Below are positions 45,254 to 56,884 of a DNA stretch of 64,000 nt, in pieces. Position 1 is the first letter of the stretch, and every line of letters starts with the position of its first letter. The notes beneath the pieces were generated by a model. That model ran no database searches. It was not told the origin of the DNA and saw only the letters and a program-made list of their open reading frames with translations. Both the position numbers and the translations under genes were made by a program. This DNA is from Hypsibius dujardini (Eukaryota; Tardigrada; Eutardigrada; Parachela; Hypsibiidae), in NCBI GenBank assembly GCA_001579985.1, contig LRSR01012920.1, positions 28,703 through 92,702 on the forward strand, in the 5' to 3' direction.

Positions 45254-48200
45254 ATGGTCCGACAAATTGGTTTACGTGCATTATTGATTTTGATCGTATT
45301 GAGGAGCGGTTTTTCCAAGGCCGTTCATGTGATTACAGTCATGATCGGAGATAACCCTTCAGTGAGTTACGTTGCCCAAAGTCCAGCTTATGATGTTGCA
45401 TTTTCCCGAGCGGTGGGGCTTTTTCCGGATGCTCTGCGAAATGTCACTAGGCAAACTGTTTATAGACCAGGGGCATTAAGCTGCTCGGAAGCGACGGAGA
45501 TCATCCCGTTTGTGGCGGTCGAGATATCCAGCATTCTGGATGAGCATCGTTTCGACTTTAACGTTCTCATCAGTTCGGGTATAACAATATAATAAAATTT
45601 ATGCTTTCTAATTTTTTTATTGGTTGTTTAAAGTTTTCATTTTTTAATTTTAATCAGATTGTTATACAAAAATTCTTCTCTGTGGTAAGATATATTTCTA
45701 AACGTTGTTGGATAATCCGCAGGATGCAGTCTTGAAGTGATGACATTAGGAGATTTTGCAAGAGGTAAGACGTTAAGTAAAAGCATTCTTTTATTTCCGG
45801 AGAACCGTATTTAAATATAAAATAACCAAGTCACAAAAGACTATTAACGCTATGTGCGTCTGACTAAAATTGTTAACTAGTTTGGGGTTCTGGTGATCTC
45901 ACTGTCTGTCGTTGTAGATCATTGGCTAAAACCCCCATTTACTTTGCTATTTTTTACACTTTTCGGTTGACACAATAAATGTTAATGCACCTTCATATGA
46001 CTATTACTAGAAACATACTAGAAATGGCAGAAACTAATGTTTTTCAATTGATTCGATCTTTCAGAAATATACCGATTGATAACTTAAACTATTTAGTTCA
46101 GTTTTTTGGGGAATCAAACCCCTTCAGTTATGGTTTAGTTGGATCTACTTCTCAGTTGGATAATTTTTAAGTTCCGTGTTGCTTTATTTGTTTACAGGTA
46201 AATCTTGCGTAACTGAAGCTTGAGCTTGCGTATTTACACAGTACTTTATAAACGCATATAACAATAATAATAACTATAATTATAATAATGATATTAATTA
46301 CTCCTTTATATAATAGAAACTCAAAAAAATTAGTTACGAATAATTTTTTTAGTTTTCTTTTACGATTCCTAAATAGACCAACTGTTATATTATGTAAATC
46401 ATTTTTTTGAACGTCTCAGAACAGAGTTCACAAATTCCACAACGGTCTAGTGGTACACAATGGACAATCCTAGTAATTCGGCGTAATCGGTATTATCTTT
46501 CATAGAATGGAATGTGCCTCTACTCGCAACGTAAGTGCTTAAAATAATATTATGTTTAATTAGTTCACGCAGAACGTATTTAAATTTTAAACATATTTTT
46601 GCAAAATTTACCCTTTCCTGTTAGGATTGCGATTGACGAATCTCTGACAAACGCACAACGTTTTCCCACTGTCGTGACCTTCCCCTCATCTGATCAAGTG
46701 ACCATGATCCGGACGATCATGTCTCTGTTGGATCGGTTTTCCTGGACGACAATCAGCCTAATTTGCGTGGATCAAAATCTGAGGGTCTCTATCGCGGGAG
46801 TGTATTATAATACCGCGTGTCGAGGGTTTCTCACTGTCTTGGGTGGCCAGAAAGACAAGTACAATTTAAATGTCCAGCACGTTGATCCGAAGGACAAGGA
46901 GGGCGATTTAGATGCTTACACCAATGTTCTTCGCAATGCCGCAACTCAAAGCCGAGGTAACAGGACAAATGAAAAATGTTTAACTACAAAACCAGTGACT
47001 AATGATTTTTCCCTCAACAGTCATCATACTTCTTATTCCCACAAACGCAAAACTACGTGACTTCATGGTATGTTTTATTGAGAATAGCTTTCAAATAATA
47101 ATACTTTTCTGGACAGTCGGTAAGAATTCGGAAAGAATTTATATTCTTTAAGCTTGTTTTTTGTAACAATTTGTTGTTAAACAAGTTTTTTGAAAACACA
47201 GCAACCATAATTTTTTATCAATTTCTTTTTTCATTAGTAAATTTTTTTATGACAAATAAAATATTGAACGGCTAATGTTTTAAAATAATTCTCGCATTCT
47301 TGTATACATGTACCAAATGTACCGCGTGGAAACCTAATCCAAACGGCAGTGGCCATAGTCGTAGAGAAAATAACTGCTTGGTGTTGCAGCTTTAGCTCTA
47401 TGAGTCAAGCCTAGAAGAATCAAAACTGAAATTCTTCCACTTTTTGCCCCTTTCGACTTTTAATTTTCCCGCGTGCTGACTTCTGAACACTCACAAATGC
47501 TAATGAATTCTAACTATGACCTCGGCAGTTGGAGAACTCTTCAATGGCGAGCGACCTGACCTCAACTTCAGTCATGAGATTCGCAATATACGGCGTGGAA
47601 ACATCTTTTTGAGACTAACTTCACGGGCATGCTGCTCTGTCCCCTCTAGCAAGGGGGAAAGTAGGTTACCACTCATTCGACAGAGTATTTCCTTCAAATT
47701 CGTTTTATCATAAAAGATCTTTATTCATTAACTTGGATTTGTTGACGTTTTTTTTTATCTTCTCCGGGAAGCATCAAATCGACGTTTTGTCCCTGTAACC
47801 AGTTACCGAGAATCGAACAGATCAAAGTTTCTCATCATTTCAAAGGTGCTCAAATGTAAACAAACTTTAAAAAGTCTTTGGCCAATCGATTACCTGGAAA
47901 ACATTTTCGTCGAATCCTTGCCCGAAAAAAGCCCCACCAGTTTCCTAGACCCCCCCCCACCACCGCGTTATTTTCAAGGCCAATTTTCAACAGAATACTA
48001 AATACAGCGCTCAAAATGCATTTTTAAGATAAAAATAAGTAATAATCACAATGTTACATTTGAAGGCCCTCATGAATCAAAGAGAAGAATAGGATCACGC
48101 GGCAAACACGCTAAGGAATTTTTAGGAAGGAGAACTTTCCCTTACTTCATCTTTACTCTTCTCTACATCTCAGTTTGATGAAATCGAACACTTCTACCAG

Positions 48201-51200
48201 ATGAAGTTGCATGCTAAAAATAAAAGGAGCTTATTGATGCACTTTGTCAAATCGCAAAATAACAAACACTGACAAAGTTAAGCAAGAAATAGCGCGTGTC
48301 ATTTAGGCAGAAAAGCTATTTTCTAGTCATCAGCGAAATTGGCGTGTGGACACGCGATCGAATGTCAAATTGAAGAATGTTTTTATTTCGTATAGGGCAT
48401 AAAAATATTTAGCTTTTGGCGTTTTACGTTACTGTTGTTTTTCGAGTTGAGAGAAGTCGGAGTTGATAGAATTTAGTCTCAAAAATAGGTTTCCACAGGG
48501 TATTTTAGGTAATTTGATTTTAATTCAGATTTAGTTAAGCCAATGTTCAGAGTTTTTTGTACATTACAGATTAACGCAGAGCGTCTTGGAATGACCGAGG
48601 GAGATTTTGTTAGTATACTACAACTGGGTTAATAAACTTCCCCTACGATATGAAGTACGTCAGTATCTTAACTTTCAGATCTTTATTGCCCCACGTTCGC
48701 CTATGGTGCCAACGGAAGGCAAACTTGACCTGCAAATAGGAAATGGGTCGTATCGGGTATTTGCAGGACGCACCCTGAAACCTTCTAAAATTGTTTGACC
48801 CACGGGAACTATTTTCAGTTAATAAAATTTTTAGGCTGCAAATTTGGCATTTCAAAGCCTGATGCTGGTGCATAATCCCAGTCCAAATTGGGCAGCTCTC
48901 AGCGAGGTCCTGCAAAGCATACGCAATACAACTGAAGTTCGCTATAATAAGTCCCTTACTCATACTGAAATGGTACGAATCAACAAAACATACCCCACTA
49001 CAGAGGCTCGTTTAGGATCCTTACTGGTCTGAACCAGAACCCCTTACAATAGGGCTATGAAAGGACAAAGGGGTGAAATACATTTTTTTCAAGATTGAAC
49101 CCAAACTTCGGCCTCTTGTCTCTGATCGTTTTGAAACTTGTGGGGGTCTAAGGTTCTAGTTTGCAGTGGCCCCCTGATTTCAATCTTTTTTCAAAAATAT
49201 TCATTTTTTGATCACATTTAAGGGTTGTTGAGGCACAATGTAAGCTCCCTATTGAGGAATACAAATCAGAAGTTCAAAACATTCAAGAACTGTCCGAACT
49301 GGATGAAAAACTGATGTTCTTAAACACGTTTTCAAATCCAGGGGTGCCCTGAAAATCAGACTCCCAGATCTCCCCCTAAGTTTCAAAATGATTAGAGACA
49401 AGAGGCCGAATTTTGGGCTCTAATATTGAAAAACCGTTTTGCTTCTTTGTCCACCCTCTGGCCTTAGGGTGAGGGGTCCTGCTTCCGGTCTGTAACGACC
49501 CTAAGTGACTGTTCCTCTGGAAGAGTTGCAAGAGTTAATGGTTTCTGCTATTTCCAGCTGAACGACTTAACTATTTCCGCGTTTGAAGTGATGACTATCT
49601 TACTGAAAGTGAGTCATCGTATTTTTATGTTAATGCTTGAACATTACCATTCCATAATGAAGTATTCCTAGGAAGAAATATTTAAGGAACAGAAAGAATT
49701 ATATTGCTATTTCATAACTAGTCTGCATTATTAAGGGAATGTTTTGAAATACAACACCAGGCTCTGAAATGTGTTTGACTGAATTATGAATTTCATTTGC
49801 CATGATCCCCCACAATAAAAATATTTATTTCTAAAAAGGGTTTGCACTTGGTATGTTCCTGTGTTACGATAATGTAACATCTGGATTGATCCACAGTTTA
49901 ACGGTATCCGAAGCAATTTGTTCGAGTCCAGGAAGCTGAGTTTGCAAAACTTGACTCGAGCAGGGCATGTGCTGATTCTTGAAAAAGCTCACGTAAAGAT
50001 GCGCTCAATTTTGTGAAAACCTCTCTTTTACACTTCACAATCATGCGAATCTAAATAAATAACATTAATTGATCAATTTTAAGGTTATACGAGATCTTTC
50101 ACCTCTGGAAATGGAAATGCAAAATGGCATTACCTTCCGGCAGCTGTTTCTCAACAGAACGTTCAACCCGCTGTCTCGACCAGTCTATATAGGACCTAAG
50201 GGTAAGAATCTAATTGAAATAATTGAACCTTTACCTGGGGGGGGGGGATCCACAAGGAAAGGTTCAATTACTGGGAAATTTCCAACAGTGAGATTACCCT
50301 GCGGATAAATTTTGACTGGTTCCTGCCTGGATGCCGCCTGTTTTGACGTAGTCAAAACAGAGGGTGGAATCCACTCAAAATGGCTAAGTGTAGAGACTGG
50401 AATGTTCCACCTTATCCAGCCTATATATGACACTGGTTTCCACCCTGTTTTTTTCAGCGGTTCGGCCAATCGAAAATTACCTTGCCATATCGGCGTGTCT
50501 TCTATAGACCAATGGGAATGATCGATTAATTTACGGGAATTCGTCCAGGCCACACTCAAACTGAAAGTAAAAAAAAATAAACCAACAGTGCCAAAATATT
50601 ATACCGAGATTACAGCTAAGCTAAAGTAGAGCTAAAGCGGTAATGTGACGAAGTTTAGGAACGTTAAACAAAAAAGTTATGAGATTCCATTTTCGCTGTA
50701 GGCTTCCAGAGCGATCTGCATAAAAAAATAAAAACACGTTTCTTTATAGGCACTGAATCCGAAACCTCTGCTGAATATAAATAATCAGCAATCTAAAAAT
50801 TAAAATTTGAAGTGGGAACTTCACGTACCGAGCAGGCAAAGGCGATAAGTTGTAAGCCGTTGGATTCAGCCATCTTCCACACAGCAACAACAAAACAGAA
50901 ACACGAATCCTTTGATGTCTCTATATACTAATACGCACATGATTCAATAACAGATTAACTGATTGCAATTTACGCAAATTGAGATGATATTCATGAATGT
51001 TTAAGAGAACAAAAACAGCAGATTAACTTTTTCAACGCCAGGCGAAGCAAGACAAGTCTGAACTGAATTACAAGTCTCAAACTAAGCCACGCAATCTGCA
51101 CACGGAACTAATCTCCCGCGTCGGTTGGAAACTTTCAAGAGAGGTGTCTTGCACGGGGCGGGAAATTTTGAAAATATAGCTTATATTTTAGGCTACCTTG

Positions 51201-53696
51201 CGACGAAAAGACAGGTTGGGCGCATCCAGCTGAGAAACAGTCTGATTCCAGCCATTTTACAGGCTTATTACAGTGTTCAGCCTGGAATCTAGTCTGAGAG
51301 TTATCCCTAGGGTAAACGGTTAGAAAGAAATCATCCAGATGTTTGTTCCACTTAGGAATGAGAATCTGTGATGTTCACATCTCTAAATTCAACGTCACTT
51401 CAGGGCTTATGGAGGTTCGTCAGACACTTTCTTCTCGTCGCTTCGATTGTGGACGAGGACAGTTTTTCACACCGAAAATGGCATAGTTAAAAACCGTTTT
51501 TTTAACCATTTTTTACAGGTATCTGAGGAGTACCTTTCAGTGGCAGGGAATTCCGTCAGGACCTATGCACTCTCAACAGTGTGGCGCGGCAGAGACGGTC
51601 CACCGGTCAATCGGCCATTTTGCGGATACACCGGCGAGCTTTGCCTGGGAGGCCTAGGTAACTGGAAATGCATTTTCAAGAGACTTAAGGGAATTCCGGA
51701 GCTTTGTTTTAGTCTGAAATTCATGACAGGTCGCCGAACGTGTTGACACAGAATATATTGGTTCACAAGTCAACTCACAATTTTTTATCAAATAAGGGTT
51801 AATTTGCAAACTTTCGCCTTTTCGACTTTTTCACAAAAACGTCACATGTCGTCACGAGGTCCTCTTCTCCCATTGGAATATTTTTTCAAAAAAATTCAGA
51901 CGAATGTCGCTAAATTTATTGCGTTTTGGACAGTTTCGATTATAATGCAAATTCGTTACTCCCAAAACGCAGCGTTTCCGTCTACCGTGTTCACTCAGAA
52001 AGCAAAAGTGAAAAAACATAGCGAAAAGTTTATCCCATCCCAAAATGAGAAATTTGCAAACATTTTTGATAATTTCTGTCTCGCTACACAACTTAAACTA
52101 CAACGCTCAGTTTCAAATGTTTACAATTTGAGCAACTAAACAAGTCCGAAATTTAACGAATAAAAGGAAATTCGTCTAATAAAGTTTTCTAAAGAATGTC
52201 TATCCAAATGGGATGATGAGTCCTGATGACGTCACTTGATGTATTTTAAAAAAATGTTTGCAAACCCAAACTACTTTCGCGGAAAAAGATATTGGAAGCT
52301 GAAAAAATTTATTCCTTGCTAACACATTCGGCTACCGGCTTGAATTTTGAACACAAACAAAGCGCTGAGTTGCCCTTAAATGGTTTATCCTCAGTGGCGG
52401 ACTGAGGTCGGCTCGGAGGGGATGGCAAGCCTGCTGAAGGGGTGGCAAAGTATTGTTTGCAACTCTACTATCCTCGGGCGAGGGAAGGGGAAGATATAAA
52501 CACACAAATAGCATGAAAAATTATTTCCCCCCCCCCCTTCGCTTCGGGGGTAGAGGGACGGGGCAACAGCCCGGTTGGCCGAATTGTCAATACCCCAATA
52601 CGTGTTAAAAAATTAAACCTTTTCACTACAATGATTGAAGAAGTAAATCATCGATTTGTTCATCTTGCAGCTATCACTACTGTATGCTCACGATCTCAAT
52701 TTACAACTAAGCCCCGTCTCCCTCGATATAGCCCTGCACTCGAGTGAACGTTCAATCTGATTCACTGTTCTCTGATTGGCTGATTTCGTACAGTTTACTC
52801 GTTATGCTCGATTGATTGATTCGTATGAGATTTCCTCCTCGCTGATTGTTTGATTGTACAGTCGTGCATTTCCATATTTGTCCCTACATTGTTAGTTTGG
52901 TGAACGGCACTGAATAGGCACAACCCGGGTTGGTTAAAATTTACAGGTAGAGCAGAAAAGTGTCCCTTGAGATTGCGAGCATAGGAAAACAATTAACAAG
53001 GCACGGACAAGAAAGCACCCTAGCGCCAAACTTTCTGACCAGACTACGTGAGAAAGCATCTTCTCATGAGATCTGCTTCAGAACTGGCCCAGAATACCCT
53101 CAGATCCGGCAAGAATTGGTGAGAAAGCTCCTCACGAGATTTGTTCGGACTTTCTGGCCAGAAGCAAGTGAGGATTCGGTGAGAATCATACGAGACTCAT
53201 GCGAAAAAAATCTCAGCTGAATTCTGAGCAGAATTACAAGATTTTTTAATTAGAATTGGCCAGAATTACACGAGGACTTCCTTGCCAGAAATGCACTAGA
53301 TATTTCTGTTCTGAATTTGTAGCTGGCCATTCTAGTGAGATCTAGCTAAGATCTCGTCAGAGACTTTTAAGAGCTTTCTGGCGAGAACTGCCGGATTTCT
53401 CACCCAACACTCTCGCCAAGAATAGTCTGTTAATTTCATCAGATGTCGTGAGATTTTATATGAGATTTCACCAGATCTGGGCCAGATCTGACAAAAATTT
53501 GGCGTTGGGACCTAGCTGTGCGTAATTGGAGTTCATTCAAAAATGGTGTTTGCAGACTGGCAACGTCCATCTCTGTTTTTCAGCAAAAACTGCGGTGATC
53601 ACTTTAGCAGTGTCCATCTCCACTGCCCTCCTCGCCACTCTCGCGATCTTCATTGCGATGTATCACTGGTTAGTCCAACTGTTAATCGATAAATGA
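45254..53696 (+). CDS. Gene D: type I receptor, intact, with transposon-filled introns
   Basis: Exons: 45254-45578, 45723-45764, 46506-46530, 46625-46956, 47021-47067, 48570-48608, 48679-48756, 48835-48972, 49558-49608, 50084-50201, 51356-51414, 51519-51657, 53584-53696. The sum is 1,506 bp, 501 residues without a stop; the extra three codons are in exon 7 (PTEGKLDLQIGNGS). Signal peptide LRALLILIVLRSGFSKA, ligand-binding ectodomain (YDVAFSRAVGLF, VYRPGALSC, AQRFPTVVTF, FSWTTISLICVD, IFIAPRSPMV), the membrane-proximal Cys loop, then a TM helix ending WLVQLLIDK-stop. It differs from A across exon 4 (SIAGVYYN, VQHVDPKDKE), so it is an older paralogue, not part of the recent inverted repeat. The exon 11 donor is GTTCGT. 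Several insertions sit in introns 5, 8, 10 and 12, yet every exon stays open, which implies selection. Confidence 0.85.
47322..48500. mobile_element. TA-flanked inverted-repeat element in gene D intron 5
   Basis: Ends CCGCGTGGAAACCTA and TAGGTTTCCACAGGG are inverted repeats (13 of 15 positions) flanked on both sides by TA (47,320-47,321 and 48,501-48,502). Gene C has no such insertion at the matching point of its intron 5. About 1.18 kb with no convincing transposase ORF: a non-autonomous element, Tc1/mariner-like by its TA target. Confidence 0.65.
50295..51314. mobile_element. TTACCCT-ended element in gene D intron 10
   Basis: Ends TTACCCTGCGGATAA and TTATCCCTAGGGTAA are inverted repeats (13 of 15), with weaker similarity continuing inward (GACTGGTTCC against GACTAGATTCC). 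Gene A lacks this 1.0-kb segment in the same intron. The CCCT start next to TTA resembles piggyBac-type termini, but this is inference. On the minus strand a small two-exon frame lies inside (50,873-50,829 and 50,715-50,677). Confidence 0.55.
50677..50873 (-). other. Tiny two-exon frame inside the intron 10 element
   Basis: Minus strand: ATG at 50,873, fifteen codons (MAESNGLQLIAFACS), a consensus-like donor GTACGTGAA, a 113-bp intron ending TTTTTTTATGCAG, then IALEAYSENGIS and TAA. The splice sites fit in phase 0 and give 27 residues. It may be a captured gene fragment, a start of a lost transposase, or chance. Confidence 0.2.
52390..52610. mobile_element. CAGTGGCGGA-type element in gene D intron 12
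   Basis: Starts 'cagtggcggactgaggtcgg' and contains a C-homopolymer (52,528-52,537) and 'gggcaacagcccggttggccg', the same parts as in 29,540-29,760 and 62,890-63,115. The right terminus is eroded ('aattgtcaatacccc'). hAT-like by its end sequence only. Confidence 0.45.
52680..52988. mobile_element. Small inverted-repeat element in gene D intron 12
   Basis: The ends TATGCTCACGATCTCAA and TTGAGATTGCGAGCATA are inverted repeats (15 of 17). In gene A the flanks 'catcacta' and 'acaattagcaagg' are contiguous (7,245-7,262); here they are separated by about 310 bp. No ORF. The exact target duplication is unclear. Confidence 0.6.
53020..53509. mobile_element. 490-bp element with 3-bp ACC duplication in gene D intron 12
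   Basis: Gene A reads 'gaaagcacctagctgtg' without a break (7,274-7,290). Gene D has 'gaaagcacc' (53,011-53,019), then about 490 bp, then 'acctagctgtg' from 53,510. The element ends CTAGCGCCAAACTTTCTGACC and GTCAGAtcTGAC...TTTGGCGTTGGG, which are inverted matches around GGCGCTAG/AACGCCAAA. The interior is a series of degenerate units of the type 'tgagatttctggccagaa' in both orientations. No coding capacity. Confidence 0.65.
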
Positions 53697-54101
53697 CGTG
53701 GTGTAACGAGACGAGCAATAGCCTTTTTTAATCATCTCAAGAAATTTTTTTTGTGCATGAGCACGACGAATTCACCGCAAATCTGTCGGTATCCGTATTT
53801 TTGTCTGTAGCATTTTTGGACGCAGCGGCCATGGAGCAGATCGACCGTGGTGGGACCTCCGAACTGATCTGTTGTTTGTAATTCCCAAAACAACAGACTG
53901 GGAAAGTCTGTGATCCCACTGGGAGGTGTCAACGAATTCCCTCTTACCTGTCTTCTAATTCCCAACTTCACCGTATCAAATGAAAATCCACCTAATGTGA
54001 CGCGTGTCAAGCATTCGACGGGTTTCAAACTTCAAAGACCTTACGGCATGTTGATAATCTCCTTACAAACAGCTTTACAATTTTATTTTTGTTCTAGCTG
54101 A
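53697..54101 (+). pseudogene. Tract after gene D TM exon
   Basis: Diverged copy of 7,472-7,876. The ORF ending FCSS is open (MIPLGGVNEFPLT, NENPPNVTRVKHS, YGMLIISLQTA). The splice that works in A and A' would create a stop here, because the acceptor is followed by A (TG|A). Gene D is therefore expected to make only the short-tailed form. Confidence 0.35.
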
Positions 54102-54199
54102 CATTTTTGGTTCTAGTGTAGTGAACTACAAAAAAAAACGGGAAACGAGAGTAACGCCAAGTTCATGGTCCGTGTCAAACGTCAAACCAAAAAAATGTC

Positions 54200-55200
54200 A
54201 GATTGTCCACACTGAATGTTAGGCCATTCTTGTCAGACCGCGCCCCAAAATAACACCAATTTTGGCGGTCTTTCTGACATTGTTACAATGATGCTTAAAT
54301 TTGTTCTGGAAAAGGGGCGTGGTTCACTGATTTTGAGTAGATTTTTAGCGATAAAGACAAACTGCTGCGATGGCTGGTTAGGTGAGCCGTTGGAGTGGAG
54401 CAATCCAAAGGGAGAAGTCTACTAACAGTTGCTGGCTTGACAATGAATATGGCAGACCTGCACCAGTCACAGAGATCTTGGAGAAGGGTTCCTAAGCCTG
54501 GAAGGTGGCAGGATGATCTTGATGACTGAATTTCTGAATGAATGAAGAAAGCGGAGTAAAGATGGATTTGTTACTCAAGGTCGAAGATGGTTGAAAGAAC
54601 CTGCTTGCTAGATAAGAGTACATAACATAAGCGGAAAAGACCCAATCACTTGGAGTATAACTGACTTTGCCATCTAGTCAGAGACTGTTTCAGTTCACAA
54701 GCTCTTTGAGCGCGTCCGAGGTGATTATAGACAACTGACATTGGAATATGGAGTGTTCTCGTATCAAAAACAGTTGAGGAGAATTGTGTACTACTTCTAG
54801 CTAACAGGAGTTGCCGAGGAATTGGTCCGCCATAAGTCCTGAGATTTTTTTTATTTCATAGTCGGAAGGTTCTTCCTCACACTCAGAAATTAGGCTTCTT
54901 ACAGTCCAGGCGGAAACGGTTAGAAACCAGTGAAGTACAGAGGTTAAACCTCTTAATGGTGCTCACAAGGGAATATTGACCTGTGTTACTCTGAGATTGG
55001 GCCCAACTTTTTTTAATGGATACGTACTATCGAATCATGATTTAAAAAAACATGACTGGTCCCCCTCGGTTCCCTGTTTGAGATGGAGAAGATCGAGGAA
55101 GATTCCTATTGCAACAGCCGCTTTAAAGCTTTTACCATAGCATTGATTGATTGAATCACGAAAATTATTTTGTTTATTTACCCATCTAACGGTTCAGGCA
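54200..55200. other. Intergenic repeats after gene D
   Basis: 54,210-54,900 matches 42,040-42,720 (and inverted 17,520-18,160), including the MAKSVKLQ-type segment on the minus strand (54,690-54,480) with a stop. 54,900-55,200 has no recognised feature. Confidence 0.4.
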
Positions 55201-55279
55201 AACAAAAATCAATGCGCAAATCATTCAACAAACCATTCGGAGTCACAGAAATAGTAACCGGCATCTTCAAATCCGTTCC

Positions 55280-55800
55280 AACAACAGTTAAAGCAGAGCT
55301 TTGGTACACCAGCCGCAACGGATGAAATAACAGGCCTGACAGTAAAAGCAGTCTTCAACTAAGCTGACGCTGTCAAAACAGTAGTCGGTCATTGTCTGGA
55401 TTTTTTTTAGCCTCTCTTCGTGATATCCGGCCTTGAAGAAGGCGTACTGTATTTGCGGTTGGAAACGGGGCGAACAGAATTGATTGTGTATGATTAACTG
55501 CAGCTTAGTTATATTATCGCGCTGATGGAAGATGATCGGCAGGTTATCCAGCATTCCCCGGTCCTAGAATTTTCTGATTGCGCTCTTCCAGATGCGAAAA
55601 AGATAAACATCGCACGGCTGGATGACGGAAATGGTTCCTGCAGGGATGGTAAGAAGGCGAAGGGTTTTGCCCGGTGAAATGATCTTATCGATAGCTTCGC
55701 TGTCTTTTTGACCACTCCAAGAGTAAAGTATGAGGGTGCTGTTCTTTACCGCAAAAAGGAAATAATCTTCCGCAAACCAAACAAGAACAGTGGCCGGCGT
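55280..55800 (-). pseudogene. DDE transposase relic, pogo/Tigger-like
   Basis: The minus strand reads LVWFAEDYFLFAV, LILYSWSGQKDSE, LTIPAGTISVIQPCDVYLFRIWKS, a stop near 55,564, then HQRDNITKLQLIIHNQFCSPRF, YAFFKAGYHEE and CYFIRCGWCTKAL, all in one frame. This is the pattern of DDE-superfamily transposases with IPxGTTxxIQPLDVxxFR and a C-terminal Cys module. The usual catalytic Asp of LILDSW is Tyr. The N-terminal part is absent, cut at the junction with the mariner-like relic. Assignment to pogo/Tigger is inference; transposase relic is a firmer call. Confidence 0.6.
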
Positions 55801-56288
55801 TTGCTCCCGTGGAGAAACGGCAATCCGCTTTGTCAAACCCGGAGCGAAAATCAACAATGAGTACTACATTCAACATGTTTTGAAGCCGCTTTTTAAGAAC
55901 GACATTTCCGAGTGAGCTTATCAACAAGGTCGTCTTCCACCATGACAGGGCTCCAGCGCACTCTTCCGGAATCACACAAGAATGGCTTCGAAATTCCGGA
56001 ATCAAGTTCATTCCAAAAGAGCACTGGATGGGTAATAGCCCTGACCTGGCCCCCATAGATTTTTGTGTGAATGGTCTATTTAAGTGGAAATTATTTGATC
56101 ACGCTGCCACTATAGTGGCAGGTTTGAAACGGGTTATGCGAAAGGTGTGGTCGAATTTAGACCAAATTAAAATTAATAACCTTTTGCGATCCTGGCCGAA
56201 ACGTGTTAAACTTATGATAGAGAAGCAGGGGCTTCAAATCGAGCATGTTTTGAAAAAATTGAAAAGAAATTGTGCACACGGGAATTAA
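55790..56288 (+). pseudogene. Mariner-like transposase relic, C-terminal half
   Basis: The plus strand reads TVAGVCSRGETAIRFVKPG and YYIQHVLKPLFKNDI, then a frameshift near 55,905, then VVFHHDRAPAHSSGITQEWL, FIPKEHWMGNSPDLAPID, WSNLDQIKINNLLRSWPKR, ending NCAHGN-stop. HHDxAPAH and NSPDLxPID carry the second and third catalytic Asp residues of the mariner DDD signature. The first Asp and the DNA-binding N-terminus are missing. The 5' break abuts the minus-strand relic at about 55,795. Confidence 0.75.
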
Positions 56289-56324
56289 TTAAAACTGAGC
56301 ACCATCAAGTGGTTTAACCTGTAC

Positions 56325-56552
56325 ATGTCGTACATGTGTTGCCTTTTTCAAAGTAACACTTGTGTAAGATATCGGATAAACTGTAAACAGGCGGCTCGGG
56401 ATGCTTTCCGTTTGGTAATGGTCCTGCATCCGTATCCGGAGATACCAGTAGCTGTGTCAAGTGATGTTATGATATTAGCGGGACATTTCCGTGCAACAGC
56501 CATTACATTGTACAATATCACGGTCACCGCCTACAAACAGGTAATATTCTGA
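56325..56552 (+). other. ORF of 75 codons ending in a splice-donor-like site
   Basis: Reads RDAFRLVMVLHPYPEIPVAVSSDVMILAGHF and ITVTAYKQ, followed by GTAATA. It lies between the mariner-like relic and the second GPCR fragment. No family is recognised; it could be an exon of a broken gene. Confidence 0.2.
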
Positions 56553-56689
56553 ACCAGAATGGTGGCATTAAACGTTACGAGAAATTCGGCAAATTCCAAT
56601 CATCCATTTTGCAGACCTGTAATGCTTGTTCGTAGCTATTTCCGTACAGTGGAGACCAGTGTATATAGAATGAAACCTAGAACTAATCC

Positions 56690-56863
56690 CATCCAGAATT
56701 CAACTGGGTCTTCACATTCGGGAAACAAAATCTCAGCAGCGGGGTCCGCTACAGCCACGTCCTCGTGTCGGTGAACCACATCTAAGCGGTGAGCTTCCCG
56801 CTGCACTACCGAACCGCCCATTCGAAGCTAGCCGCCAACTGGCACATCCTCACGTGGCTGTTC
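56690..56863 (+). pseudogene. Second GPCR fragment (TM3 to TM4)
   Basis: The plus strand reads NWVFTFGKQN, YSHVLVSVNHI, stop, AVSFPLHYRTAHSKLAANW, ILTWLF. FPLHYRTAHSK matches the GPCR pseudogene at 36,370-36,310. This fragment supplies the preceding TM3 end that is missing there, but the DRY motif is replaced by NHI-stop. It breaks off at TM4, where an R1 repeat begins. Confidence 0.6.
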
Positions 56864-56884
56864 ACCCAGCAGTTCTCTCATGTA

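Noticed and set aside
55564-56056. Minus-strand ORFs over 55,800-56,056 as part of the pogo-like protein
   Set aside because: Above about 55,800 the minus-strand frame is only the antisense of the mariner-like coding strand (HHDRAPAH, KPGAKINN). Only the part below 55,800 carries transposase motifs.
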